A DNA stretch of 46,760 nucleotides from the NCBI RefSeq assembly GCF_021699195.1, contig NZ_SSXE01000062.1, forward strand, positions 1-46,760. Reading direction: 5' to 3'. Numbering within the stretch: the stretch's first letter is position 1; each line of letters opens with the position of its first letter. Below the pieces are notes generated by a model that had not been told where the DNA came from, searched no databases, and was given only the letters and a program-made list of their open reading frames with translations. Source of the DNA: Nonomuraea sp. MG754425 (GTDB taxonomy: Bacteria > Actinomycetota > Actinomycetes > Streptosporangiales > Streptosporangiaceae). Positions 23,620-30,832 of this stretch are shown one piece after another. The position numbers were made by a program, and so were the translations under genes.

Positions 23620-24777
23620 TCAGAGCTGTTCGAGCCGCCGGGTCAGGAAGCGCCGCTCGGGGGTCGAGGCGGCCAGTTCGAGGGCGCGCCGGTAGGCCGT
23701 CCGGGCCTCGGCGGCGCGGCCCAGCCGCCGCAGCAGTTCCCCGCGCGTCGAGTGGAAGTACAGGTAGCCGTCGAGCTCGAGGCCGTCGACGGCACGCAAC
23801 GCGGCGGCGGGATCGCCGGCCTGGGCGACCGCCACGGCCCGGTTCAGCTCGACCACCGCCGAACCGGTGAGGCCGACCAGCCGCCGGTACAACTCGGCGA
23901 CCTGCGGCCAGTCGATCCGCTCACGCGCCTGGAGCGAGGCGATGGCGGCCTGCACGACGTACGCGCCGCGCCCGCCCAGCTCCATCGCCCGGTCCAGCAC
24001 CGCCCGCCCGTCCGCGATCTGCCGCTGGTCCCACAACGAGCGGTCCTGATCGTCGAGCAGGACGAGATCATCACCGGAGAAGCGGGCCCGCCGCCGCGCG
24101 TGGTGGATCATCATCAGCGCCAGCAGCCCGTGTGCCTCCGGCTCGCGCGGCATCAGCCCGGCCAGCACCCGCCCCAGCCGGATGGCCTCGGCGCCCAGGT
24201 CGACCCGGCCGCTGTAGCCCTCGTTGTAGATGAGGTAGACGACCGCCAGCACCGCGTCGAGCCGTTCGGGCAGGCGATGCGCGCCCGGGACCGCGAACGG
24301 GATCCCGGTCGCCTTGATCTTGGCCTTCGCGCGGGTCAGGCGCCGCTTCATGGTCTCCTCCGAGACCACGAACGCGCGGGCGATCTCCGCCGTCTGGAGG
24401 CCGCCGAGGGCCCGCAGCGTGAGCGCCACCTGCCCCTCCAGCGGCAGCGCCGGATGGCAGCAGGTGAAGATCAGCTCAAGCCGCTCGTCCTTGATCAGGG
24501 TGTCGTCGAACTCGTCCACGATGGCCTCCGGCGCCGGCAGCAGGTGGATCTTCTGGGCCAGGGTGCGTTCCCGGCGGATCCGGTCGATCGCCCGGTTGCG
24601 GGCCGTCGTCACCAGCCAGGCGCCCGGAGTGTCCGGCGCACCCGAGGCCGGCCAGCGCTCCGCCGCGATGGCGAACGCCTCCTGCGCCGCCTCCTCGGCC
24701 CGGTCGAAGTCACCGAGGAACCCGACCAGCGAGGCCAGCACCCGGCCCCACTGGTCGCGGAACACCTCCTCCAGCAC
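23620..24777 (-). CDS. ECF42-group RNA polymerase sigma factor with C-terminal TPR-like extension
   Basis: This 385-residue sigma factor has sigma-2 (about 1-75: VGFLGDFDRAEEAAQEAFAIAAERWP, TARNRAIDRIRRE) and sigma-4 (about 105-160: LTLRALGGLQTAEIARAFVVSEETMKRRLTRAKAKI). A long C-terminal extension (about 185-385) follows, with VYLIYNEGYSG and tandem helical pairs ending in TPR-like ALRAVDGLELDGYLYFHSTRGELLRRLGRAAEARTAYRRAL. This architecture and the adjacent YCII/DGPF protein define the ECF42 group, which lacks a classical anti-sigma factor. It starts at GTG 24777, 2 bases after the YCII stop. It probably directs transcription from three TGTCCCCC-N11-CGTTCGTC promoters in this window, including its own. 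Confidence 0.92.
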   Translation of the reverse strand: MLEEVFRDQWGRVLASLVGFLGDFDRAEEAAQEAFAIAAERWPASGAPDTPGAWLVTTARNRAIDRIRRERTLAQKIHLLPAPEAIVDEFDDTLIKDERLELIFTCCHPALPLEGQVALTLRALGGLQTAEIARAFVVSEETMKRRLTRAKAKIKATGIPFAVPGAHRLPERLDAVLAVVYLIYNEGYSGRVDLGAEAIRLGRVLAGLMPREPEAHGLLALMMIHHARRRARFSGDDLVLLDDQDRSLWDQRQIADGRAVLDRAMELGGRGAYVVQAAIASLQARERIDWPQVAELYRRLVGLTGSAVVELNRAVAVAQAGDPAAALRAVDGLELDGYLYFHSTRGELLRRLGRAAEARTAYRRALELAASTPERRFLTRRLEQL

Positions 24778-24779
24778 GC

Positions 24780-25118
24780 TCAGAGCCGCACCACCGGCCT
24801 GACCTCCACGGTGCCGCCGAAGCGCAGGGCCGGGACGCGCGCCGCCAGTTCGAGCGCCTCGTCCAGGTCGGCGGCCTCGATCAGGCAGAAGCCGCCCAGC
24901 ACCTCCTTGGTGTCGGCGAACGGGCCGTCGGTCATCAGCGTCCGGCCGCCGGACAGGCGCACACAGGTCGCCATCTCCGCGGGCTGCAACTGCGCGGCGC
25001 CGACGTAGCGCTCGTCGCCGGCCATCGCGACGTACTCGGCGTACGACGCCTCACGCTCCTCGTCCGACGACGTCTCCAGGTAGCCGGGCTCGGCGTAGAT
25101 CAGCAGGGCGTACTGCAT
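24780..25118 (-). CDS. YCII/DGPF-domain protein, ECF42 partner
   Basis: This 112-residue ferredoxin-fold protein is of the YciI family: MQYALLIYAEPGYLE at the start, the signature TDGPFADTKEVLGGF (62-76) and AARVPALRFGGTVEVRPV at the end. In ECF42 loci such proteins are the constant partner of the sigma factor, though how they act is not settled. GGAGGT lies 6 bases before the ATG. The sigma gene follows after 2 bases. The ECF42-type promoter P1 lies 35 bases upstream. Confidence 0.92.
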   Translation of the reverse strand: MQYALLIYAEPGYLETSSDEEREASYAEYVAMAGDERYVGAAQLQPAEMATCVRLSGGRTLMTDGPFADTKEVLGGFCLIEAADLDEALELAARVPALRFGGTVEVRPVVRL

Positions 25119-25152
25119 CCCAACCTCCAGGGCAGTGGGCTCTCACCAGCAC

Positions 25153-25179
25153 GACGAACGAGCGGCCGCGCGGGGGACA
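25153..25179 (-). promoter_or_regulatory. ECF42-type promoter P1 (YCII-sigma operon)
   Basis: On the minus strand TGTCCCCC (25179-25172), 11 bases, then CGTTCGTC (25160-25153), identical in blocks and spacing to P2 and P3. Location upstream of the sigma operon implies autoregulation. Confidence 0.8.
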
Positions 25180-25235
25180 CCGCCGTCCGCTGCCAATGTA
25201 ACGACTTTCCCGCCCCCGGCTCCGTGCGGCGCCTG

Positions 25236-26492
25236 TCAGGCGTGCGCGGGAGCCGGCCGTGCGGGAGCGGGGTGGGCGAAGTCGGGATGGGCGAAGTCCC
25301 TCTCCCGCAGCGACGCCAGCCTGCGCTGCCACGGCACGAACAACCAGGAGATCACCGGCAGCTTGAGCAGCCGCATCAGCGCCCTGCGCCACAGGAGTTC
25401 CACCCGGCTGATCGGGATGAACAGGCTGCGCATCCGCATCCCGTTGTCCTGGAGGTCGTCGATGGCCGGGCGCAGCCGCCGCTCCCACCGCTCCAGCGCC
25501 CCGGGCACGTCGCGGGGGTGGCGGGCCAGCATGGTGCCCAGCAGATCGGCGCCGGCCAGCCCGGCCGAGACGCCCATCCCCGCGTACAGGGTCACGCACC
25601 AGGCCGCGTCGCCCACGAGCACCACCCGGCCGCGCTGCCAGCGGTCCATGCGCACCTGCTCGACGGAGTCGAACAGGACGTCGTCGGCCGACTCCACCGC
25701 GTCCAGCGCCGCGCCCAGCGCCCGCCCCGTCGGCTCGGGACCGAACACCTCCCGTACCCTTGCCGCCATCGGCCGGGTGAACTCGGCCGCGACGTCGTCG
25801 GTGCGGTAGCTCAGCAGCAAGGTGGGCGGCCGGTCCTCGAACGGGAAGGTCCACATCGACCGTCCTGGCTCCATGAGGACGACGCCGTCGCTCTGCTTGT
25901 GACCGGGCAGCGCACCGGGCAACTGGCAGGCCACCGCCATGCAGTTCGTCGGCCGCAGGTACCTCTCGTCGGGCCCGAACACCAGCCGCCGCACCGTGGA
26001 GCGCAGTCCGTCCGCGCCGACGACCAGGTCGAACCGCTCGGTGACCGGCCGTCCGCCGGCGGTGGCCAGCGTCACGTCGGCCCCCTCGGCGTCCTGCTCG
26101 ATCCTGGTCGGCACGGTGGCGTAGCGGATCTCGACGTCGGACGGCAACGCGGCGAACCCGGCCTTCTCCACATCGCCCCGTGTCATCAGCCACGGCCGGC
26201 CGGGAAAGTCCTTGAAGCTCCATCCGGGCCGCCGCCTGCCGGTGCGGTCGATGTCGTAGCTGGCGCCGTCCGAATCCCGGTCGGACAGGCCGTCGAGGAT
26301 GCCCAGGCGTCCGGCGGCGGCCCGTCCGGCGCCGAACAGCGCGACGAAGTAGCCGCCGGAGCGCCGGGCGGGACTTCGCTCGACGATGACGGGCGTCCAC
26401 CCGATCTGCCGCAGCCGCACCGCCGTGGCGATGCCGCTGATGCCCAATCCGACCACCAGAGCCCGGCGGCCACCATGGTCAGACGTGTCCAT
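25236..26492 (-). CDS. FAD-dependent aromatic-ring-type monooxygenase
   Basis: This 418-residue group A flavoprotein monooxygenase shows the N-terminal GLGISG dinucleotide motif (15-20), the mid-protein FDLVVGADGLRSTVRR motif that contacts FAD/NAD(P)H, and VVLVGDAAWCVTLYAGMGVSAGLAGADLL, the FAD-ribityl motif. It resembles TetX-like and small-molecule hydroxylases. An unusual C-terminus contains an acidic/His-Pro repeat (FAHPDFAHPAPARPAPAHA). GAGGAG lies 5 bases before the ATG. It lies 60 bases downstream of the AhpD-like gene, and both are expected to be read from the ECF42-type promoter P3. The substrate is unknown; drug or oxidant detoxification is plausible. Confidence 0.85.
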   Translation of the reverse strand: MDTSDHGGRRALVVGLGISGIATAVRLRQIGWTPVIVERSPARRSGGYFVALFGAGRAAAGRLGILDGLSDRDSDGASYDIDRTGRRRPGWSFKDFPGRPWLMTRGDVEKAGFAALPSDVEIRYATVPTRIEQDAEGADVTLATAGGRPVTERFDLVVGADGLRSTVRRLVFGPDERYLRPTNCMAVACQLPGALPGHKQSDGVVLMEPGRSMWTFPFEDRPPTLLLSYRTDDVAAEFTRPMAARVREVFGPEPTGRALGAALDAVESADDVLFDSVEQVRMDRWQRGRVVLVGDAAWCVTLYAGMGVSAGLAGADLLGTMLARHPRDVPGALERWERRLRPAIDDLQDNGMRMRSLFIPISRVELLWRRALMRLLKLPVISWLFVPWQRRLASLRERDFAHPDFAHPAPARPAPAHA

Positions 26493-26552
26493 GCTCTCTC
26501 CTCACGAGGTCACGAGTTCAGGAGGTCACGAGGTGAAGGGGCGCGGGAGCCG

Positions 26553-27029
26553 TCAGCCCCACTGTCCCGGCCGGTAGTCGCCGGGGGCGGGCTGCCCGGA
26601 GATGACGTTCAGGCGGTTCCAGGTGTTCATCAGGGCGATGTGCGCCACCAGGGCGCCGAGTTGCGCCTCGTCGTAGTGCGCGGCGGCCTTCGACCAGACC
26701 TCGTCGGGGACGCCGCCGGCCGCGTCCGCGATGCGGGTGCCCTGCTCGGCCAGTTCCAGTGCGGCCCGCTCGGCCTCGGTGAAGACCGTCGTCTCCCGCC
26801 ACACCGCGACCATGGTGAGCCGCTCCGGCGTCTCCCCCTCGTGCGCCGCGTCCTTGGTGTGCATCTCGACGCACGGGGCACACCCGTTGATCTGGCTCAC
26901 CCGCAACGCCACCAGCTCCCGCGTCGCCGCGGGCAGGGGCGAGTCGTGCACGACCTTGCTCGCGGAGACGATGTACTTGCCGAGCTTGCTCGTGACCGGG
27001 TTCGCGGTGGTGTCGAGTCGCGCTTCCAT
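26553..27029 (-). CDS. Carboxymuconolactone decarboxylase family (AhpD-like) peroxidase
   Basis: This 158-residue protein carries the AhpD redox motif CAPCVEMH (Cys50, Cys53, His57) in QINGCAPCVEMHTKDA, then an all-helical body ending MNTWNRLNVISGQP. AhpD-like proteins reduce peroxides or organic hydroperoxides. Start choice: ATG 27029 has GAGGAG 7 bases upstream. An in-frame GTG at 27059 lies 6 bases after the -10 of P3 and could give a leaderless form 10 residues longer. The FAD monooxygenase gene follows. Its presence under an ECF42-type promoter suggests an oxidative or antibiotic stress response. Confidence 0.9.
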   Translation of the reverse strand: MEARLDTTANPVTSKLGKYIVSASKVVHDSPLPAATRELVALRVSQINGCAPCVEMHTKDAAHEGETPERLTMVAVWRETTVFTEAERAALELAEQGTRIADAAGGVPDEVWSKAAAHYDEAQLGALVAHIALMNTWNRLNVISGQPAPGDYRPGQWG

Positions 27030-27065
27030 GAAGTTCTCCTCTGGCGTGTTCGCTGTCACCCCGAC

Positions 27066-27092
27066 GACGAACGAACCCACTCCAGGGGGACA
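27066..27092 (-). promoter_or_regulatory. ECF42-type promoter P3 (AhpD-like and FAD monooxygenase unit)
   Basis: On the minus strand TGTCCCCC (27092-27085), 11 bases, then CGTTCGTC (27073-27066). It is identical in blocks and spacing to P1 and P2 while the 11-base spacer and surroundings differ. It sits between the TetR stop and the AhpD-like start. Confidence 0.8.
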
Positions 27093-27102
27093 CCGACCCC
27101 GT

Positions 27103-27681
27103 CTAGCCCGCCAGCACGGACCGCACTGACCTGGTCACGATGTCCGCGGCCTCCTCCCGGGCCAGCCGCCCCGCGCGCACCTCGGCCGCCGCCCCGTGCA
27201 GGACGTAGTGGACGAGGTTGACCAGCCACTCCAGCGGCAGGTCGGTACGGAAGACGCCCTGGTCACGGCCGCGGCGGACGAGTTCCGTCATGCGTCGCAC
27301 GGGCTTGTCGTGCAGTTCGCGGACCCGTCCGGCGGGCAGGACCTCCTCGGCCGCGGCCAGCAGCGCGGCGGACTCGGCCACGATCTGCCAGCTCGATGCC
27401 AGCAGCCGGTCCATCGCCTCGCGGGCGTTCCCGGTCAGGTCGACCGAGGAGAGCACCTCGTCACCGGCCTTCAGCGCCTCCACCAGCGCGGCGTCGATGA
27501 GCTCGGCCCGGGTGCCGAAGTGCCCGTAGAGGGTCATCCGGCCGACGCCCGCGGCCTTGGCGATGTCGTCCGTCTTCGCGTTCGGGTCGGAACTCAGCAG
27601 CTTGCGGGCCGCGGTCACGATACGGGCGATGCTGCGCTCGGCATCGGCGCGGCGCTTGGGACGCACGGACGGCTCAACCAT
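27103..27681 (-). CDS. TetR-family transcriptional repressor of the divergent exporter
   Basis: This 192-residue regulator has an N-terminal TetR helix-turn-helix: IVTAARKLLSSDPNAKTDDIAKAAGVGRMTLYGHFGTRAELIDAALVEAL (about 20-70). The C-terminal all-helical ligand domain has EWLVNLVHYVLHGAAAEV. It is divergent from a DHA2 drug exporter over an 89-base intergenic region with two palindromes, the classic arrangement for TetR control of efflux. The end of the gene abuts promoter P3. Inducer unknown. Confidence 0.9.
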   Translation of the reverse strand: MVEPSVRPKRRADAERSIARIVTAARKLLSSDPNAKTDDIAKAAGVGRMTLYGHFGTRAELIDAALVEALKAGDEVLSSVDLTGNAREAMDRLLASSWQIVAESAALLAAAEEVLPAGRVRELHDKPVRRMTELVRRGRDQGVFRTDLPLEWLVNLVHYVLHGAAAEVRAGRLAREEAADIVTRSVRSVLAG

Positions 27682-27696
27682 GCCACCACTCTAACG

Positions 27697-27750
27697 CGTA
27701 TACGCATATACGAGTTATAGTCGAGGCAAAGCTCGTACATGACGTACGAG
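27697..27750. promoter_or_regulatory. Two operator-like palindromes in the TetR-exporter intergenic region
   Basis: CGTATA-CGCA-TATACG (27697-27712) and CTCGTAC-ATGAC-GTACGAG (27732-27750) are perfect inverted repeats. Both are followed by the same sequence, so the decamer TACGAGTTAT repeats at 27709 and 27745. TATAGT (27716-27721) between them is a possible -10. These are the best candidates for TetR binding on both promoters. Confidence 0.65.
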
Positions 27751-27770
27751 TTATTGGAACGGAGTCATCG

Positions 27771-29150
27771 ATGAACCAGTCACACGCGCACCCGGCACGG
27801 TGGCGCGTCCTCGGCCTGCTCGGCGTGGCCCAGCTCATGCTGATCCTCGACGTCACCGTCGTCGCCATCGCGCTGCCGCACATCGAGACGGAGCTCGGGC
27901 TCAGCCGCGAGGCGATGACCTGGACGGTCAGCGCCTACACGCTCACCTTCGGCGGGCTGATGCTGCTCGGCGGCCGGATCTCGGACCTCGTGGGCGCCAA
28001 GTGGGTCATGCTCACCGGGCTCCTGGTCTTCACCGCCGCCTCGCTGGCCACCGGCCTGGCGGGATCGGCGGCCCTGCTGGTGGGCGGGCGCATCGCGCAG
28101 GGCGTCGGCGCGGCCCTGCTCTCACCCGCCGCCCTGTCGCTGGTGGTGGGCCTGTTCGACGGGGAGGAGCGGAACCGGGCCCTGGGCATCTGGTCCGCGC
28201 TCGGCGGCGGCGGGGCCGCCCTCGGCGTCCTGCTCGGCGGCCTGCTCACCGCGGGGCCCGGATGGTCCTGGGTGTTCTACGTCAACGTGCCCATCGGGCT
28301 GGTGATCGCCGTGCTGCTCGCCGCCCTCCTGCCGCAGGGGCGGCCCGGGGCCGCCGACCGGCCCCGGCTCGACGTGCTCGGCGCCGTCCTGGTGACGGCG
28401 TCCTCCGCGTCGCTCATCTACGCCCTGATCGCCGCCGGCGAGGACGGGTGGCTCACCTGGTTCACCGGCTCGCTGGTGCTGGCCGGCGCGCTCGGTTACG
28501 TGCTGTTCGTGGTGTGGCAGCGGCGAGCGCGTTCACCGCTGATGGACGTCCGCCTGCTCGTCCGGCGGCCCGTGGCGACCGGCGCGTTCCTCATCCTGAT
28601 GGCGACGGCCCTGATGATCGCGGTGTTCTTCCTGGGCACCTTCTACTTCCAGCAGGCCCAGGGCTACGGCGCGCTGCAGACCGGGCTGCTGTTCCTGCCG
28701 GTGGCGGTGGCCACGATGCTCGGGGCCAACCTGACCGGCCGCCTGCTCGGCCGGTGGGGCGGGCGCGGCCTGGCCGTCGCGGGCCTGACGGTCGCGGCCC
28801 TCGGCATGGCCGTCTCGGCTCTGTCGATGACTCCCGTCGGCATCGTGGCCGGCGTGTCCGTCGCGGCGGCGGGCACCGGCGCGCTGTTCGTGGTCGCCTC
28901 GGCGACCGCGCTGGGCCAGGTGGCGCCGCACGAGGCCGGGATCGCCTCCGGCATCGTGAGCACCTTCCACGAGTTCGGCGCCTCCCTCGGCGCCGCGGCC
29001 GTGTCGAGCGTCGCCGCCGCGAGCCTGGCGGGGGACACCCTGAGCGGCTTCACCAGCGGGTTCACCGTGGCCGCGATCGCGGCGGCGGCCGGCGTCGTCA
29101 TTGCCGCCCTCGTGACGCCGGGCCGGCCGGCGGAGCGGGTCCCCGCCTGA
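27771..29150 (+). CDS. DHA2-family (EmrB/QacA-type) MFS drug exporter
   Basis: This 459-residue transporter has 14 predicted membrane segments. It has the DHA2 opening LGVAQLMLILDVTVVAIALPHIETELG, motif A GGRISDLVGAKWVMLTG, the motif B-like RIAQGVGAALLSPAALSLVVGLF and motif C GLLTAGPGWSWVFYVNVPIGL. This family exports cationic dyes, antibiotics or self-made metabolites by proton antiport. GGAACGGAG precedes the ATG. Divergence from a TetR gene and shared operators imply inducible repression. It ends 8 bases from the convergent deaminase. Confidence 0.93.
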   Translation: MNQSHAHPARWRVLGLLGVAQLMLILDVTVVAIALPHIETELGLSREAMTWTVSAYTLTFGGLMLLGGRISDLVGAKWVMLTGLLVFTAASLATGLAGSAALLVGGRIAQGVGAALLSPAALSLVVGLFDGEERNRALGIWSALGGGGAALGVLLGGLLTAGPGWSWVFYVNVPIGLVIAVLLAALLPQGRPGAADRPRLDVLGAVLVTASSASLIYALIAAGEDGWLTWFTGSLVLAGALGYVLFVVWQRRARSPLMDVRLLVRRPVATGAFLILMATALMIAVFFLGTFYFQQAQGYGALQTGLLFLPVAVATMLGANLTGRLLGRWGGRGLAVAGLTVAALGMAVSALSMTPVGIVAGVSVAAAGTGALFVVASATALGQVAPHEAGIASGIVSTFHEFGASLGAAAVSSVAAASLAGDTLSGFTSGFTVAAIAAAAGVVIAALVTPGRPAERVPA

Positions 29151-29158
29151 GGACCGGT

Positions 29159-29725
29159 TCAGTACGGGTGGTGGTTCGGCTTGTTCGCCCAGGCGGCGTA
29201 CGCCTGGGCGCCGAGCTCGGGATGGATGTGCTCGATCCGGATCTTGCGCTGGTCGAGGGGCCGCTGGAAGTCCTCGTACTGGAAGGCGTCGTCGAAACCG
29301 ATCTTCCGCGTCGCCTCGAGGTCGGAGCTGAAGTGCACCGAGTCGATCCGCGACCAGTAGATGGCGCTCATGCACATCGGGCACGGAGCCCCGCTCGAGT
29401 AGAGGGAGTAGCCCATGAGCATCCGGGCCCGCTCGGGCAGGAGGTCGGGCGATCCCTCCGGGCGCGGCACGAGTGCGAGCGTCGAGGTGTTCTGGCGGTC
29501 CTCCGCGACGCTGGGCGCCTCCGGGTTCAGGATCTGGACGGCCTTGCGGATCGCCTCGATCTCGCCGTGCGCGGTCGGGTCGCCGGTGAGCAGGACGCGA
29601 TTCTGCCCGCGGGCGAGAATCTCCCCGTCCTTGGTGATGACCGCGCCGAACGGGCCGCCCCAGCCGTTCACAACAGACTCCGTGGCGAGTCGCACGGCTT
29701 CGGCCATGAATTCCTCGGGTCCCAT
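29159..29725 (-). CDS. Nucleoside/guanine deaminase-like zinc enzyme
   Basis: This 188-residue cytidine-deaminase-fold protein has the zinc site TAHGEIEAIR (His53, catalytic Glu55) and SSGAPCPMCMSAIYW (Cys115, Cys118). The opening GGPFGAVITKDGEILARGQN and PCPMCMSAIYW resemble the GuaD/nucleoside deaminase subgroup rather than tRNA or CMP deaminases. It carries an extra loop of about 20 residues between the two zinc motifs (near 68-100). The substrate may be guanine, a nucleoside or a related base. GAGGTTATGAGATGGGA-like sequence surrounds a start without strong SD. Convergent with the exporter. Confidence 0.85.
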   Translation of the reverse strand: MGPEEFMAEAVRLATESVVNGWGGPFGAVITKDGEILARGQNRVLLTGDPTAHGEIEAIRKAVQILNPEAPSVAEDRQNTSTLALVPRPEGSPDLLPERARMLMGYSLYSSGAPCPMCMSAIYWSRIDSVHFSSDLEATRKIGFDDAFQYEDFQRPLDQRKIRIEHIHPELGAQAYAAWANKPNHHPY

Positions 29726-29823
29726 CTCATAACCTCCGGCAGGTAAATTACGGCTGAAATTTCGTCATGATCGACTGCCGTGTCCGAGCCATTGCCGCCA
29801 TGCCTCTCCGGACGGCCGTGGAC

Positions 29824-29829
29824 TATACT
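29824..29829 (+). promoter_or_regulatory. -10 box of a leaderless promoter for the ABM-domain protein
   Basis: TATACT lies exactly 7 bases before the GTG start at 29837. No Shine-Dalgarno sequence is found, so the message probably begins at the GUG. No -35 box at normal spacing is evident. Confidence 0.6.
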
Positions 29830-29836
29830 TGCCCAG

Positions 29837-30808
29837 GTGGAGCCCAGTTCGAACCGTGCGACCTCGGATCGCGGCGTGACCGTGGTCATTTCGTCAAAGG
29901 TTCGCGAAGGCCGTGCGGATGATTATCGCCGCTGGCAGCAGAAACTAAATGAGAGCATGCGCTCATTCGCCGGTTTCGAAGAGGCGGAGGCTTATCCGCC
30001 GGTGCCCGGTGAACAACCGTCGTGGGTGTCTGTTTTTCGTTTCTCGGATATCGCCAGGCTGACCGGGTGGCTGAATTCGGAGTCGCGCACGGCGCTGCTC
30101 GAAGAGGTCCAGCCGCTGCTGGACGAGCCGCCGGCGCTGGAGGTCCTCGCGGGGCGGACGGCCGGCGCGGAAGCGGTCACGGCGGTGATCTCCCACAGCG
30201 TGCGGCCGGGCCGCGAGGACGACTACGCGCACTGGCAGGACCGGCTCCACCGGGCCGAGGAGCGCTTCCCCGGCTTCCTCGGGTTCGAGTCGTTCGCGCC
30301 GGTGCCCGGCGTACAGCCGCACTGGGTGGTCATGACCCGGTTCGACACCCGCGAGCACCTCGACAACTGGCTCGCCTCCGACACCCGCAGAAAGCTCCTG
30401 GACGAAGGCCGCGACTGCGTCGTCGACTTCGACGTGCGCACCGTCAAGTCGGCGTTCGGCGGCTGGTTCCGGTTCGGCGGCGGGGCCACCGAGGAGGGCG
30501 CTCCGCCCAACTGGAAGCAGGCCATGTGCGTGCTGCTGGCCCTCTATCCGACCGTGATGGCGCTGAACCTGACGGTGAGCCGGGCGCTGAGCGGCGCGGG
30601 CCTGCCCGGCTACCTCGTCCTGTTCGTCGGCAACGTGCTGAGCGTCGCCCTGCTCACCTGGGTGCTGATGCCGCTGGTCAATCGGGTCTTCGCGGCCTGG
30701 CTGCGCACCGACGTGCCCCGCTCGTCCCGCGCCTCCGCCGCCGGGGCGCTGGTGATCGTGCTGTGCTACGCGCTGTCCATCGCCGCCTTCGCCGTGATCA
30801 CCCGTTAA
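29837..30808 (+). CDS. Tandem ABM-domain protein with C-terminal membrane helices
   Basis: This 323-residue protein holds two antibiotic-biosynthesis-monooxygenase-like ferredoxin-fold domains. ABM1 (about 13-95) has VTVVISSKVREGRADDYRRWQQKLNESMRSFAGFEEAEAYPPVPGEQPSWVSVFRF and ABM2 (about 113-195) has VTAVISHSVRPGREDDYAHWQDRLHRAEERFPGFLGFESFAPVPGVQPHWVVMTRF, clearly an internal duplication. Three hydrophobic segments (about 228-250, 258-282 and 300-321) follow after a Gly-rich linker. ABM domains here presumably sit in the cytosol on a membrane anchor. The GTG start is leaderless. The flavin oxidase gene follows after 24 bases. Function unknown. Confidence 0.82.
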   Translation: MEPSSNRATSDRGVTVVISSKVREGRADDYRRWQQKLNESMRSFAGFEEAEAYPPVPGEQPSWVSVFRFSDIARLTGWLNSESRTALLEEVQPLLDEPPALEVLAGRTAGAEAVTAVISHSVRPGREDDYAHWQDRLHRAEERFPGFLGFESFAPVPGVQPHWVVMTRFDTREHLDNWLASDTRRKLLDEGRDCVVDFDVRTVKSAFGGWFRFGGGATEEGAPPNWKQAMCVLLALYPTVMALNLTVSRALSGAGLPGYLVLFVGNVLSVALLTWVLMPLVNRVFAAWLRTDVPRSSRASAAGALVIVLCYALSIAAFAVITR

Positions 30809-30832
30809 GCGTCCGCCTGGAGGATGTCCGAC

